Of a DNA stretch of 64,000 nt, positions 51,948-63,533 are shown in pieces. Below the pieces are notes generated by a model. That model made no database searches. It saw only the letters and a program-made list of their open reading frames with translations, and was not told the origin of the DNA. Positions within the stretch are counted from its first letter, which is position 1; the number at the start of each line of letters is the position of its first letter. This DNA comes from Klebsiella ornithinolytica NBRC 105727 = ATCC 31898 (lineage in GTDB: Bacteria; Pseudomonadota; Gammaproteobacteria; Enterobacterales; Enterobacteriaceae): assembly GCF_001598295.1 (NCBI RefSeq), contig NZ_BCYR01000001.1, positions 186,001-250,000 of the forward strand, in the 5' to 3' direction. A program made the translations under genes and the position numbers.

Positions 51948-53681
51948 GTGAATATTCAGGCTCTTCTCTCAGAAAAAGTCAGCCAGGCCCTGATCGCGGC
52001 AGGTGCGCCTGCCGATTGCGAACCTCAGGTCCGCCAGTCAGCAAAAATCCAGTTCGGCGACTATCAGGCCAACGGCGTGATGGCAGTAGCGAAAAAACTG
52101 GGTATGGCGCCGCGACAACTCGCAGAGCAGGTACTGTCTCATCTCGACCTTAACGGGATTGCTAACAAGGTTGAAATCGCCGGGCCCGGCTTTATCAATA
52201 TTTTCCTCGATCCGGCCTTTTTAGCGGAAAATGTGAACAGCGCGCTGGCGTCTGAGCGTCTGGGCGTCGCCCGGCCGCAGGCGCAAACTATCGTCGTTGA
52301 CTACTCCGCCCCGAACGTCGCCAAAGAGATGCACGTCGGCCATCTGCGTTCCACCATCATCGGTGACGCTGCCGTCCGTACGCTTGAATTCCTCGGTCAT
52401 AAGGTGATCCGTGCGAACCACGTCGGCGACTGGGGCACTCAGTTCGGCATGCTGATCGCCTGGCTGGAAAAACAGCAGCAGGAAAACGCCGGTGAAATGG
52501 CGCTGTCCGACCTCGAAGGCTTCTACCGCGATGCGAAAAAGCATTATGACGAAGATGAAGTCTTTGCCGAACGCGCCCGTAACTACGTAGTAAAACTCCA
52601 GGGTGGCGATGCTTACTTCCTGGAGATGTGGCGCAAGCTGGTTGACATCACCATGACCCAAAACCAGATTACCTACGATCGTCTGAACGTCACCCTGACC
52701 CGCGATGACGTCATGGGTGAAAGTCTCTACAACCCGATGCTGCCGGGCATTGTTGCCGATCTGAAAGCCAAAGGTCTGGCCGTCGAGAGCGAAGGCGCGA
52801 CCGTGGTGTTCCTTGATGAGTACAAAAACAAGGAAGGCGAACCGATGGGCGTCATCATCCAGAAAAAGGATGGCGGCTACCTCTACACCACTACCGATAT
52901 CGCCTGTGCGAAGTATCGTTATGAAACGCTGCACGCCGACCGGGTGCTCTACTACATCGATTCCCGTCAGCACCAGCACCTGATGCAGGCGTGGACGATC
53001 GTGCGTAAAGCGGGCTATGTACCGGAATCCGTGCCGCTGGAACATCACATGTTCGGCATGATGCTGGGCAAAGACGGGAAGCCGTTCAAAACTCGCGCCG
53101 GCGGTACCGTGAAGCTGGCGGATCTGCTGGATGAAGCGCTGGAACGCGCGCGCCGCCTGGTGGCCGAGAAAAATCCGGACATGCCTGCCGATGAGCTGGA
53201 ACAGCTGGCCAATGCGGTCGGTATTGGCGCAGTGAAATATGCCGACCTGTCCAAAAACCGGACCACCGATTACGTATTTGACTGGGATAACATGCTGGCC
53301 TTCGAAGGCAACACCGCGCCGTATATGCAGTATGCCTATACCCGCGTGCTCTCCGTCTTCCGTAAAGCGGAAGTTGACGAGCAGGCGCTGGCTGCGGCAC
53401 CGGTGATCATTACCGAAGCGCGCGAAGCGCAGCTGGCCGCGCGCCTGCTGCAGTTCGAAGAGACGCTGACCGTTGTGGCCCGCGAAGGCACGCCGCACGT
53501 CATGTGCGCCTATCTCTACGATCTGGCGGGCCTGTTCTCCGGTTTCTACGAGCATTGCCCGATTATCACCGCCGAGAGCGAAGCCGCACGCAACAGCCGT
53601 CTGAAGCTGGCGCAGCTGACGGCCAGAACCCTGAAACAGGGTCTGGATACGCTGGGTATTGAAACCGTCGAGCGGATGTAA
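51948..53681 (+). CDS. argS: ArgS, arginyl-tRNA synthetase
   Basis: 577 residues from GTG, as in E. coli, with AAGG eight bases before it. N-terminal Add1 domain (about 1-110), class I signature HVGH in [16 protein letters not shown] (about 122-137), no canonical KMSKS but [15 protein letters not shown] in its place (usual for ArgRS), and the C-terminal helical anticodon domain (about 455-577). Charges tRNA-Arg. Confidence 0.98.
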   Translation: MNIQALLSEKVSQALIAAGAPADCEPQVRQSAKIQFGDYQANGVMAVAKKLGMAPRQLAEQVLSHLDLNGIANKVEIAGPGFINIFLDPAFLAENVNSALASERLGVARPQAQTIVVDYSAPNVAKEMHVGHLRSTIIGDAAVRTLEFLGHKVIRANHVGDWGTQFGMLIAWLEKQQQENAGEMALSDLEGFYRDAKKHYDEDEVFAERARNYVVKLQGGDAYFLEMWRKLVDITMTQNQITYDRLNVTLTRDDVMGESLYNPMLPGIVADLKAKGLAVESEGATVVFLDEYKNKEGEPMGVIIQKKDGGYLYTTTDIACAKYRYETLHADRVLYYIDSRQHQHLMQAWTIVRKAGYVPESVPLEHHMFGMMLGKDGKPFKTRAGGTVKLADLLDEALERARRLVAEKNPDMPADELEQLANAVGIGAVKYADLSKNRTTDYVFDWDNMLAFEGNTAPYMQYAYTRVLSVFRKAEVDEQALAAAPVIITEAREAQLAARLLQFEETLTVVAREGTPHVMCAYLYDLAGLFSGFYEHCPIITAESEAARNSRLKLAQLTARTLKQGLDTLGIETVERM

Positions 53682-53782
53682 GTCGGCGGGGGATTTTGTC
53701 GCCCCGGCTAGCCGCGCGCTGCCGGGGAAATGCCTGATGGCGCGGTGCTTGTCAGCGTCTGTCAGGGCGATCAAATCCTGCC

Positions 53783-54922
53783 TTAGAAGTATTTGCGCAA
53801 ATACTCCGTCAGACACAATATCGCCATTGCCTGACCATACGGCATCGAAGTCAGCGGGATCTCGCGGTAAAAGTCGAGATTGCCGCCCATCCCGGTCCCA
53901 AACGAGGTCTGTAACAGCTCCCCTTCCGGGGAGATATTTTTCACCACCCCGCGAATCGCCTTCTCCGCCACCTCGGCGTACTCCGCCGCGACATAGCGCT
54001 TACGCACCGCTTTCAGAATGCCATAGGCAAATCCGGCGGTGGCCGATGCTTCCAGGTACGAGTGCGGATCGTCCAGCAGCGTATGCCACAGGCCGCTGTC
54101 ATCCTGACATTTTGCCAGCGCGGCAATTTGCGCATTCAGCACCTGGATCAAATAGCGTCTGACGGCGCTGTGCTCAGGTAAATCAACCAGTTCAAGGAAA
54201 TCGGGGATCACCATCGTCAGCCAGCTGTTACCCCGCGCCCAGCGAGCGCGGGCGAAGTTATGCTGACCGTCATAGCTCCAGCCGTGAAACCACAGCCCGG
54301 TTTCCCGGTCCATCAGGTTCTGAACGTGAAGTAAAAACTGATACACCGCCTCTTCCACATACTGCGGACGATTGAGCAATTTACCGATTTTAGCCAGCGG
54401 CAGTACGGTCATCATCAGCGTATCGTCCCACATCTGCTGATGGTTCTCTTCCGCCAGCGTGATGTGCTGCATTCCCCCATGCTCCGTGCGCGGCATCTCA
54501 TGCATCGCCCACTCCGCCCAGCTATCGAGCCAGGGCAGATACTCCGGTCTCCCGGTCTCTTCGTAGCGCCAGGCCAGGGTCAGGAATGGGGCCATGGTAT
54601 TAACGTTCTTCGTGGTCGCTCCTTCGGCGAAGCGATCGGCAAACCAGCTGTCGATAATATCGCGCATCGCCGTGTCCCCGGTCTGCTGGTAGTACTGATG
54701 AATACCGTACAAACCTACGCCATGCGTCCACTCCCAACCGGCCCACCCTTTGGTATCAATGACCCGCCCGTCGTCCAGCCGCAGCAGAAACGTCCCCGCT
54801 TCATCGCGAATATTGACCAGATTATGGGTCACTTTTTGGATCAGCGACTGCAGTTCATGGCGGCTAATAAAATGCGCCGGCTGACGCAGTAACGGGCTAT
54901 GTTTGACAGGCCACACCTTCAT
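53783..54922 (-). CDS. rhiN: GH105-type unsaturated rhamnogalacturonyl hydrolase (RhiN/YteR-like)
   Basis: 379 residues, no signal peptide, so cytoplasmic. (alpha/alpha)6 barrel of glycoside hydrolase family 88/105: GWAGWEWTHGVGLYGI, catalytic Asp in QMWDDTLMM (about 164-166) and GLWFHGWSYDG with the second key His, then RWARGNSW. It should remove the unsaturated galacturonyl residue from disaccharides made by rhamnogalacturonan lyase. Four bases after the transporter gene, whose end carries the ribosome site; the same two-gene order as Dickeya rhiT-rhiN. Confidence 0.85.
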   Translation of the reverse strand: MKVWPVKHSPLLRQPAHFISRHELQSLIQKVTHNLVNIRDEAGTFLLRLDDGRVIDTKGWAGWEWTHGVGLYGIHQYYQQTGDTAMRDIIDSWFADRFAEGATTKNVNTMAPFLTLAWRYEETGRPEYLPWLDSWAEWAMHEMPRTEHGGMQHITLAEENHQQMWDDTLMMTVLPLAKIGKLLNRPQYVEEAVYQFLLHVQNLMDRETGLWFHGWSYDGQHNFARARWARGNSWLTMVIPDFLELVDLPEHSAVRRYLIQVLNAQIAALAKCQDDSGLWHTLLDDPHSYLEASATAGFAYGILKAVRKRYVAAEYAEVAEKAIRGVVKNISPEGELLQTSFGTGMGGNLDFYREIPLTSMPYGQAMAILCLTEYLRKYF

Positions 54923-54926
54923 CTCT

Positions 54927-56510
54927 TTACCCTCTGTTGTATGTCGATTTCATTTCAGCACCCTGCTTCAGCGATGGCGCGGCAGGTTTATTGCGGTTCA
55001 GATAACCAATATTGTTATTTCCCCACAGCGCGTCGAACGGCATGCCGGCCAGCATCTCAACCACCGCGCGATCTTCCGCTGTCGCCAGCTCTGGCTGTGC
55101 GCGGCCCGAGCGACGCATTTTGAGCGTCTCCGCCCGCAGCACGCTATGCGTGGCAAGATTGAGCCTGAAGCGCAGGGAGACGAGGAAACCGCAGGCCAGC
55201 ACCGCCAGCGTGCCGACGCTCAGGATCAACAGGATGGTATGGCTCACTTCATAGGGCTGGGTCTTCTGCCCGGAAACAAATCCCGAGAGCTGCATAATGA
55301 TACCCACCAGCATCACCGCGCCGGCCTGAGAGGCTTTGCGCGTCAGCGTCATAATGCCGGCAAAAATCCCTTCGCGACGCTGCCCGGTGATGACCTCATC
55401 CACATCCGCGATATAGGTGTAGGTATTCCATGGCACATAGTTGATTCCGCCACGCCCAAGTCCCGCGACGGCAGAGATCAACAGCAGCAGCGAGTAGACA
55501 TCGCTCAGTCCGGCGTAATAGAGAATCGCGTAGGACAGCGAGCTCAGGCCAAACAGCACGACCACCATACGATACGAAGGGGCGGGCCCGAAGCGAATAC
55601 AGAGCGGAATCATGGCGATGACGGCAATAAACTGGAAGATAGCCATGGTGCCCAGCAGGTTGGACGCCATTGAGGCCTCCTGCATCAGCACAAACACCAC
55701 GTAGTAGGTAAACACGGCATTAAAGACGTCCTGAGCGATATAGCCGCCAAGGTACATCCCCAGGTGCTGGCGGAAAATCTTAATCCGCAGCGTCGAACTC
55801 AGCTCAATAAACAGGCGATTGAGGCTCTGAGCCAAAGACAAATTGCGCTTCTCTTCTTCCGCCCGCAGCGCGGCTTCGGACCACTCTTCCCGCGGACGTT
55901 CCCAGGTAAAGAACCAGACGAAGGTCAGCATCAGCGCGCACAGCACGGAGAAGACGAGACTTGCGTAGAAAAAGGAAACCGCATTGTCCTTACCAAACTG
56001 GGTCAGCAGAATGCCCGGCAGGAATGACGCCAGAATGGCCGACATCTGCGCCATCGAAATACGCGCGCCGGAGAATTTGGTTTTTTGTTTAAAATCATCC
56101 GTCATTTCCGGTACCAGCGTTTCATACGGCACCAGAATCATGGTGTAGACGATATCGAACAGCAGATAGGTGAGCAGGTAATACCAGAATCCCATATCGC
56201 CAACCCACATGATGGAGTAGCTGAACACGCAGGGGATGCCGAGCAGAATAAAGAACTTACGTCGGCCAAAGCGTTTGCCGAGCCACGTGGTCCCAAAGTT
56301 ATCGGTCAGAAAGCCCATCAGCGGGCTGATCACCGCATCCAGCACTCTCGCCGTGGCAAAAATCAATGTTGCTTCAATGGGGGAAAGGCCGCAGAAGGTG
56401 GTGTAGAAGTAGAGGAGCCAGGCCGCGGTCAGCGCGGTGGTCCCGGCGCCGAGGAAGTCGCCCGAGCCATAGGCCAGATAATTAACTAAACCGATTTTAC
56501 GTGTTTTCAT
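54927..56510 (-). CDS. rhiT: GPH-family sugar:cation symporter (RhiT-like)
   Basis: 527 residues, twelve membrane segments with a C-terminal cytoplasmic tail (about 465-527). GPH hallmarks: YGSGDFLGAGTTALTAAWLLYFYT, DAVISPLMGFLTD and FGRRKFFILLG. Related carriers import rhamnogalacturonides, melibiose or xylosides; the linked GH105 hydrolase suggests unsaturated rhamnogalacturonan disaccharide as cargo. Occupies the chromosomal place of the E. coli flagellar cluster. Confidence 0.83.
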   Translation of the reverse strand: MKTRKIGLVNYLAYGSGDFLGAGTTALTAAWLLYFYTTFCGLSPIEATLIFATARVLDAVISPLMGFLTDNFGTTWLGKRFGRRKFFILLGIPCVFSYSIMWVGDMGFWYYLLTYLLFDIVYTMILVPYETLVPEMTDDFKQKTKFSGARISMAQMSAILASFLPGILLTQFGKDNAVSFFYASLVFSVLCALMLTFVWFFTWERPREEWSEAALRAEEEKRNLSLAQSLNRLFIELSSTLRIKIFRQHLGMYLGGYIAQDVFNAVFTYYVVFVLMQEASMASNLLGTMAIFQFIAVIAMIPLCIRFGPAPSYRMVVVLFGLSSLSYAILYYAGLSDVYSLLLLISAVAGLGRGGINYVPWNTYTYIADVDEVITGQRREGIFAGIMTLTRKASQAGAVMLVGIIMQLSGFVSGQKTQPYEVSHTILLILSVGTLAVLACGFLVSLRFRLNLATHSVLRAETLKMRRSGRAQPELATAEDRAVVEMLAGMPFDALWGNNNIGYLNRNKPAAPSLKQGAEMKSTYNRG

Positions 56511-56870
56511 CGCCGTAAATCCTGTGTCTTTTTTTTAGTGAACTCCGACAAGCTTTCTGGCTTAGCCAAAAGGGAGTGGATACATGGCTACAGTAGAAGT
56601 ATGAGAACAGGGTTACCTTTTCGTTTTTGCCAGCTCGCCCCCGTCCATGGCAAACATACAAAGAGTCGACGAACACGCATCACCTATTTATAAAACAGCA
56701 TTTCCTTTATAACAAAACGTATGTCCAAAACTAAAACTTGGTCGATGAAAACGTGATTTATCTCCACCAGAAATCAGTCGCTTAATGTGTGATGAACAGG
56801 GATTGCGGGAGATAAAAAATGAGAGTAAAGAAAGTATGAAGGGTTATTTCGCGTATCTGAAGGAGGCCTG
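56511..56870. other. rhiT-uspC intergenic region
   Basis: 360 AT-rich bases, divergent. A TTATAAA...TTTATAA imperfect repeat (about 56686-56716) and a weak KdgR-like stretch (about 56743-56761) are the only structures. I found no gene, no flagellar remnant and no clear CRP site. Confidence 0.5.
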
Positions 56871-57299
56871 ATGTCCTATTCTCATCTGCTCGTTGCCGTC
56901 GCCCCAACGCCGGAAAGCCGCGTGCTTATCAATAAAGCGGTCTCTATCGCACGTCCGCTGGATGCCAAAGTCAGCCTGATCACGCTGGCCACCGATCCGG
57001 AGTTATATAACCAGTTTGCTGCGCCGATGCTGGAAAACCTGCGGGACTTGATGCATGAAGAAACGCGAGATTTTCTCTCCGGACTGGCGAAAGAAGCCAA
57101 TTACCCTATCGACAACGTGACGATTGCCAGCGGCGAACTCAGCCACCACATCAAAGATTTTTGCCAGCAGCATCACGTGGACCTGGTGATATGTGGCAAT
57201 CACAACCACAGCCTGTTTTCGCGCGCCACCTGCTCGGCGAAAAGCATCGTCGGCAGCAGCGGCGTGGACGTTTTACTGGTCTCTCTGGAAAAAGGCTGA
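56871..57299 (+). CDS. uspC: UspC, universal stress protein C
   Basis: 142 residues of the UspA fold: SHLLVAVAPTPESRVLINKAV, ICGNHNHSLFSRATCSAKSIVGSSGVDVLLV (nucleotide-loop region G-N-H...S near the C-terminus). Stress-induced; in E. coli also linked to motility and potassium signalling. AAGGAGG four bases before ATG is an ideal ribosome site. Its stop lies in a bidirectional terminator shared with otsA. Confidence 0.94.
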   Translation: MSYSHLLVAVAPTPESRVLINKAVSIARPLDAKVSLITLATDPELYNQFAAPMLENLRDLMHEETRDFLSGLAKEANYPIDNVTIASGELSHHIKDFCQQHHVDLVICGNHNHSLFSRATCSAKSIVGSSGVDVLLVSLEKG

Positions 57300-57322
57300 C
57301 GCCAAAGGCGTCAGCCTTTTTC
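57291..57322. terminator. Bidirectional terminator uspC/otsA
   Basis: AAAAGGCTGACGCC/GGCGTCAGCCTTTT stem, 3-base loop, A and T tracts on both sides; includes the uspC stop codon. Confidence 0.88.
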
Positions 57323-57334
57323 CCGCTTACCGCG

Positions 57335-59552
<2,218 letters not shown>

Positions 59553-59598
59553 TCATGGCCAGCACAACGCTGGTTGTTAACGGATTGTTAGCCATGTA

Positions 59599-59605
59599 AG
59601 TATAG
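59599..59605 (-). promoter_or_regulatory. Sigma-S -10 element of otsBA
   Basis: CTATACT on the minus strand, the exact sigma-S consensus -10 with C at -13, about 62 bases before the otsB start. otsBA is a classical sigma-S operon. Confidence 0.82.
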
Positions 59606-59637
59606 ACAGTGTGACCGGGATCGCCATTTTTGATAGC

Positions 59638-59666
59638 TATCGCCAGCGTAGCGGGCGCTGGCGATA
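59638..59666 (-). terminator. Stem-loop after araH
   Basis: Perfect 11-bp stem TATCGCCAGCG/CGCTGGCGATA with a 7-base loop, 33 bases after the araH stop; no T tract follows directly, so termination strength is uncertain. It may instead protect the mRNA 3' end. Confidence 0.45.
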
Positions 59667-59698
59667 ATCAGGGATTAGACTAAAAGGTTGGGGGATTA

Positions 59699-60679
59699 TT
59701 AAGCAGCTCGTTTTGCTTTTTGTTTATAACGGTCGAAGATAACCGCCGCCAGCAGAATCACCCCGCGCACCACGTACTGAGAGAACGGCGAGATATTGAG
59801 CAGGTTCATGGCGTTCTCTACGGTGCCGAGGATCAGGATCCCGGCAACCACATAAGAGATCTTACCGATCCCGCCTTTCAGCGACACGCCACCCAGCACG
59901 CAAGCTGAGATAACGATCAGCTCATAGCCAATCGAGGTCATCGGCTGGCCGCTGGTCATGCGCGAGGCGAGGATAATCCCCGCGGCCGCAGAAACCACGC
60001 CTGAGATCACGAAGATAATAATTTTGGTCCGCACCACCGGCACCCCCGCCAGACGGGCCGCCTCTTCATTGCCACCGATAGCCAGCGTATTGCGGCCAAA
60101 GGTGGTTTTGTTGAGCAGTAAACCAAAAACAATCAGGCAGGCGACGGTCAGCCAGATCGGGGCCGGCAGGCCAAACCAGTTGGCATAGCCTAAGGTAAAG
60201 AAGCGCTCATCTTCAATGCCGACCGCCTTTCCGTCGGAGATAATATAAGCCAGGCCGCGCACAATCTGCATTGTGGCCAGCGTCGTGATCAGGGCGTTAA
60301 TTTTCAGCCGGGCAATCACGAAGCCGTTAACCAGCCCGCTGACTGCCCCCAGCAGCAGACCGGCGGCAATCCCTATCCACATGCTTTCCGTCAGATTAAT
60401 CACCACTGCCGTCGTTACGCCAGCGCAGGCGATGACCGATGCCACCGACAGATCAAAATCCCCGGACGCCAGGCAAAACAGCATGCCGCAGGCCACCATA
60501 CCGGACATTGAAATCGCCAGCCCCAGCCCTTTCATATTGATAAACGAGGCAAAATTGGGTACAAAAATCACGCAGCCGATAAACAACACGGCAAAAACAA
60601 CCAGCATGCCAAACTGATCCCAGATTCGGGCAAAGCTAAACGAACTCTGGCGGGCATTAGGGGTAGTAACAGAGGACAT
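59699..60679 (-). CDS. araH: AraH, L-arabinose ABC transporter permease
   Basis: 326 residues with about ten hydrophobic segments; ABC sugar permease of the RbsC/AraH family (CLASGDFDLSVASVIACAGV, NALITTLATMQIVRGLAYI, GGNEEAARLAGVPV EAA-like loop, GGVSLKGG). Inner-membrane channel of AraFGH. Fourteen bases after araG. Confidence 0.96.
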   Translation of the reverse strand: MSSVTTPNARQSSFSFARIWDQFGMLVVFAVLFIGCVIFVPNFASFINMKGLGLAISMSGMVACGMLFCLASGDFDLSVASVIACAGVTTAVVINLTESMWIGIAAGLLLGAVSGLVNGFVIARLKINALITTLATMQIVRGLAYIISDGKAVGIEDERFFTLGYANWFGLPAPIWLTVACLIVFGLLLNKTTFGRNTLAIGGNEEAARLAGVPVVRTKIIIFVISGVVSAAAGIILASRMTSGQPMTSIGYELIVISACVLGGVSLKGGIGKISYVVAGILILGTVENAMNLLNISPFSQYVVRGVILLAAVIFDRYKQKAKRAA

Positions 60680-60693
60680 TATTGACTCCTTAC

Positions 60694-62208
60694 TCAGGCG
60701 ACCGCCTGGCTCACTTTTGGCATCGCAAGGCTTAACGCCTGCTGTTCATTGGCATCATCATGCAGCAGTTCGCCCGCCACCTCACCTTCGCGCATCACCA
60801 CGATACGATCGGCCACGCCGAGCACTTCGGGCAAATCGCTGGAGGCGAAAACGACGGCGACACCGGAGGCCGCCAGGGCATAGATAACGTTATAAATTTC
60901 ATGCTTAGCGCCCACATCAATGCCGCGGGTCGGCTCATCCAGCAGGATCACTTTCATCTCTTCCGACAGCCAGCGTCCCAGAATCGCCTTCTGCTGGTTG
61001 CCGCCGGAGAGATTCATAATCAGCTGTTCGGGGCCCGGGGTTTTGATATTAAGCGACTTAATATGCCGATCGGCGTTGTGCGCTTCCCAGCCGTTGTTAA
61101 TGATGCAGCCCGCGTGAATATGCCGGCGACGCGCGCTGATATTGATATTGTCGCGTACGGAATGGACCGGAATAATGCCCTCCGCTTTGCGGTCTTCCGG
61201 GCACAGCATCATTCCGGCCTCGATAGCCTGTGCCGGTTTGCGAATATCGATCGCCTGCCCGTCGATATACACCTGACCGCCGGTGATACGGGTTCCGCCA
61301 AACAACCCTTTCATCAGCTCGCTGCGCCCGGCCCCGACCAGCCCAAACAGGCCGACGATTTCCCCGCTGCGCACCGACAGATCTACCGGCCTGCGGACGC
61401 CGGGCGCTTTGACCTGCTCCAGGCGCAGACGCTCTTTGCCATACTCACGCGGTTTCCAGCCGTAAACATCGCCCAGCTCGCGCCCGACCATCGCCTGCAC
61501 CAGCGCGTCATGACTCACGGTCTGCATATCATCGAAGGTGCGTACGTAGCGGCCATCTTTAAACACGGTGATCGCATCGCTGAGCGCAAAAATCTCCTCC
61601 ATGCGGTGCGAAACATAAATAATCACGCGCCCTTCCTCACGCAATTCGCGGATGACGCGAAACAGATGGTCGATCTCGCGCGCCGAAAGAGAGCTGGTCG
61701 GTTCATCAAATGCGATAACCTTTGCGTTACGGGTGAGCGCCTTGGCAATCTCAACCATCTGCCACTGGCCGATGGAGAGGTATTTCAACGGCGTTTCCGG
61801 GTCGATATCCAGCCCCAGATGTTCCAGCTGCAGCCGCGCTTCGTAGTTGAGCAGCGAGCGGTTCACTAAGCCGTACTTATGCGGGATTTGGCCGAGGTAG
61901 ATATTCTCCGCGACGGTCATTTCCGGAATCAGGTGCAGCTCCTGATAAATGATTGCCACTCCGGCGTTCAGCGCTTCGGTAGTGTTGCTGAATACGCGCG
62001 GTTGGCCGTCTATCTGCAGGTCGCCGGCGGTAGGAATATAGTTGCCGCTGAGAATTTTCAGCAGCGTCGATTTTCCGGCTCCATTTTCCCCCATCAGGGC
62101 GTGGATCTGTCCGCTATAGCAGTCAAAGCTAATATCGGAGAGCGCCTTAACGCCGGGAAAGGTCATGGTAATGCCGCGAAATGAGAGATAAGGGGTAGAC
62201 TGTTGCAT
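60694..62208 (-). CDS. araG: AraG, L-arabinose ABC transporter ATPase
   Basis: 504 residues, two fused ABC domains. First: Walker [10 protein letters not shown] (about 40-48), [23 protein letters not shown]. Second: degenerate Walker [10 protein letters not shown] (about 290), signature [10 protein letters not shown] (about 402) and [12 protein letters not shown]. Typical of monosaccharide importers. GGAG before ATG. Confidence 0.96.
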   Translation of the reverse strand: MQQSTPYLSFRGITMTFPGVKALSDISFDCYSGQIHALMGENGAGKSTLLKILSGNYIPTAGDLQIDGQPRVFSNTTEALNAGVAIIYQELHLIPEMTVAENIYLGQIPHKYGLVNRSLLNYEARLQLEHLGLDIDPETPLKYLSIGQWQMVEIAKALTRNAKVIAFDEPTSSLSAREIDHLFRVIRELREEGRVIIYVSHRMEEIFALSDAITVFKDGRYVRTFDDMQTVSHDALVQAMVGRELGDVYGWKPREYGKERLRLEQVKAPGVRRPVDLSVRSGEIVGLFGLVGAGRSELMKGLFGGTRITGGQVYIDGQAIDIRKPAQAIEAGMMLCPEDRKAEGIIPVHSVRDNINISARRRHIHAGCIINNGWEAHNADRHIKSLNIKTPGPEQLIMNLSGGNQQKAILGRWLSEEMKVILLDEPTRGIDVGAKHEIYNVIYALAASGVAVVFASSDLPEVLGVADRIVVMREGEVAGELLHDDANEQQALSLAMPKVSQAVA

Positions 62209-62270
62209 AACAACTCCGCTCTTCTATGCTCAGCCTCCCGCAGGCTGCGGGAGGCAGGGTCAACCAGGCC

Positions 62271-63251
62271 TTACAGCCCTTTTTTCGCCAGCTCTTCTTT
62301 GAAGTTGTCGCGCGTGATCAGCACCACATCGGTGACCGCAGTGAATTTCGGCGGTTCTGCGTCTTTTGTGACCCAGTTGTAGAGCATCTCGCTGGTTTTA
62401 TATCCGTGGATATCCGGGCTAGGCAGCAGAGAACCGTAGAAACCGGTCGCCTGCGCTTTGGAGAGTTCGTTAACCGCATCCACACCATTAATGCCAATGC
62501 CAATCACATCCCCGGCTTTAAAGCCCTGACCTTCGGTGGCGCGCACGCCGCCCAGTACGGTGTTGTCATTCATCCCCACGATCAGCCAGTGCTTCACCTG
62601 AGGATGCTGTACCAGCATCGAGTTACCGGCGTCGAAGGCGCCCGGGATATCGTTGGATTTAGTCGGCACGCGGTAGATCTGTTGGTCAGGGAAACCGGCC
62701 GCTTTCAGCGCGTCGATGGAACCCGTGGTACGACGACGGGCGGTATCGAGTTCATCAGCGGTAATCGCCATCACGCCGGTATCCTTCACATCCCAGCCGC
62801 GTTTTTGCATCTCTTTGTACAGCTCCTGCCCCTGACGGGCGCCAATTTCACTGGCGGCCATCATCACCAACGGTACGCTCTCCATCGGTTTACCTTTCGC
62901 ATTCACGAACTGGTCATCGACGGTGATGACTTTCATATCGTATCCGCGCGCTTTAGCGACAATCGCCGCCCCGAGTTTCGGGTCAGGTGTACAAATAACG
63001 AAGCCCTTTGCCCCGCTGGCCGCCAGGCTGTCGATGGCATTCAGGGTTTTCTCACCATCCGGGACCGCAATTTTAATTACCTCAAAGCCCAAATCTTTGC
63101 CGGCCTTATCGGCAAATTTCCACTCGGTTTGAAACCAGGGTTCTTCCGGTTGTTTGACCAGAAATCCGAGTTTAAGCGTTTCAGCCATAGCTGATTGTGA
63201 CATAACCGCAGCGAGACCGATCGCCGCCAGCGCTTTAGTAAATTTGTGCAT
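62271..63251 (-). CDS. araF: AraF, periplasmic L-arabinose-binding protein
   Basis: 326 residues from MHKFTKALAAIGLAAVMSQSAMA, a Sec signal peptide cut after AMA, with CTGGAG six bases before the ATG; the open frame continues 26 codons upstream without conservation. Mature protein LKLGFLVKQPEEPWFQTEWKFADKAG is the arabinose-binding fold. Delivers arabinose (and galactose in E. coli) to AraGH. Confidence 0.96.
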   Translation of the reverse strand: MHKFTKALAAIGLAAVMSQSAMAETLKLGFLVKQPEEPWFQTEWKFADKAGKDLGFEVIKIAVPDGEKTLNAIDSLAASGAKGFVICTPDPKLGAAIVAKARGYDMKVITVDDQFVNAKGKPMESVPLVMMAASEIGARQGQELYKEMQKRGWDVKDTGVMAITADELDTARRRTTGSIDALKAAGFPDQQIYRVPTKSNDIPGAFDAGNSMLVQHPQVKHWLIVGMNDNTVLGGVRATEGQGFKAGDVIGIGINGVDAVNELSKAQATGFYGSLLPSPDIHGYKTSEMLYNWVTKDAEPPKFTAVTDVVLITRDNFKEELAKKGL

Positions 63252-63366
63252 GGTAAACTCCAGCTTTATTTCGCTTTTCTGTAGGGAAGTATCGGACTTA
63301 ATTTTTTTATCGGACGTAAAACAAGGCATTAGAAAAATTGCACACCGAACTGCCGTTGTTCATTAA

Positions 63367-63409
63367 GTAATAACTGGAAATCAATTCTCCATACGAGAGC
63401 ATTATCACA
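63367..63409 (-). promoter_or_regulatory. araFGH core promoter with CRP site
   Basis: On the minus strand a CRP half-site-strong sequence (TGTGA at 63405-63409, then N6 and TCTCG) is centred at 63401.5. A class II start would be 63360, and TATTAC at 63367-63372 is a -10 in exactly the right place. Only one CRP arm is perfect. Confidence 0.6.
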
Positions 63410-63420
63410 TCGCGGAATTA

Positions 63421-63458
63421 CAGTAATTGCGTGCATAGATTTAGCGAAAAATGACATA
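63421..63458. promoter_or_regulatory. AraC site, proximal (araFGH)
   Basis: Two 17-base half-sites in direct repeat at 21-bp spacing, CAGTAATTGCGTGCATA (63421) and TAGCGAAAAATGACATA (63442), resembling the AraC half-site TAGC-N7-TCCATA at both ends. Centre 79.5 bases before the inferred start. Confidence 0.55.
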
Positions 63459-63487
63459 AAAAAAGAGCTAATTGTCAGACAATTAGC
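63457..63487 (-). terminator. Hairpin with T tract between the AraC sites
   Basis: GCTAATTGT/ACAATTAGC, perfect 9-bp stem with a 3-base loop, followed on the minus strand by TCTTTTTTT. It has the form of an intrinsic terminator and would stop minus-strand transcription entering from beyond 63490; no gene ending there is visible. Confidence 0.55.
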
Positions 63488-63495
63488 CCTGCACA

Positions 63496-63533
63496 TAGCA
63501 ATATTATCCATATCATCAGCAGACTTATCCTTG
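63496..63533. promoter_or_regulatory. AraC site, distal (araFGH)
   Basis: TAGCAATATTATCCATA at 63496-63512 matches E. coli araI1 at 15 of 17 positions; a weaker copy CAGCAGACTTATCCTTG follows at 63517-63533, exactly 21 bp on, the spacing of an AraC dimer site. Centre 154.5 bases before the inferred start. It reads on the plus strand, opposite to the transcript. Confidence 0.75.

Noticed and set aside
52221..53816. 531-codon open frame on the strand opposite argS
   Set aside because: Antisense shadow of argS caused by its codon use; His/Gln/Arg/Phe-rich with no domain and no ribosome site.
56743..56761. KdgR-like stretch ATGAAAACGTGATTTAT before rhiT
   Set aside because: Only one arm resembles the KdgR consensus; too weak to call without a matrix score.
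56818..56853. Short frame ATG-MRVKKV upstream of uspC as a leader peptide
   Set aside because: Six codons, no attenuator structure and no regulatory residues; likely chance.
63475..63516. 13-codon hydrophobic mini-frame (MIWIILLCAGLIV) on the minus strand just before the hairpin
   Set aside because: Its bases are fully explained by the distal AraC half-site and the hairpin; the AAGGA is eleven bases away, and nothing else supports expression.
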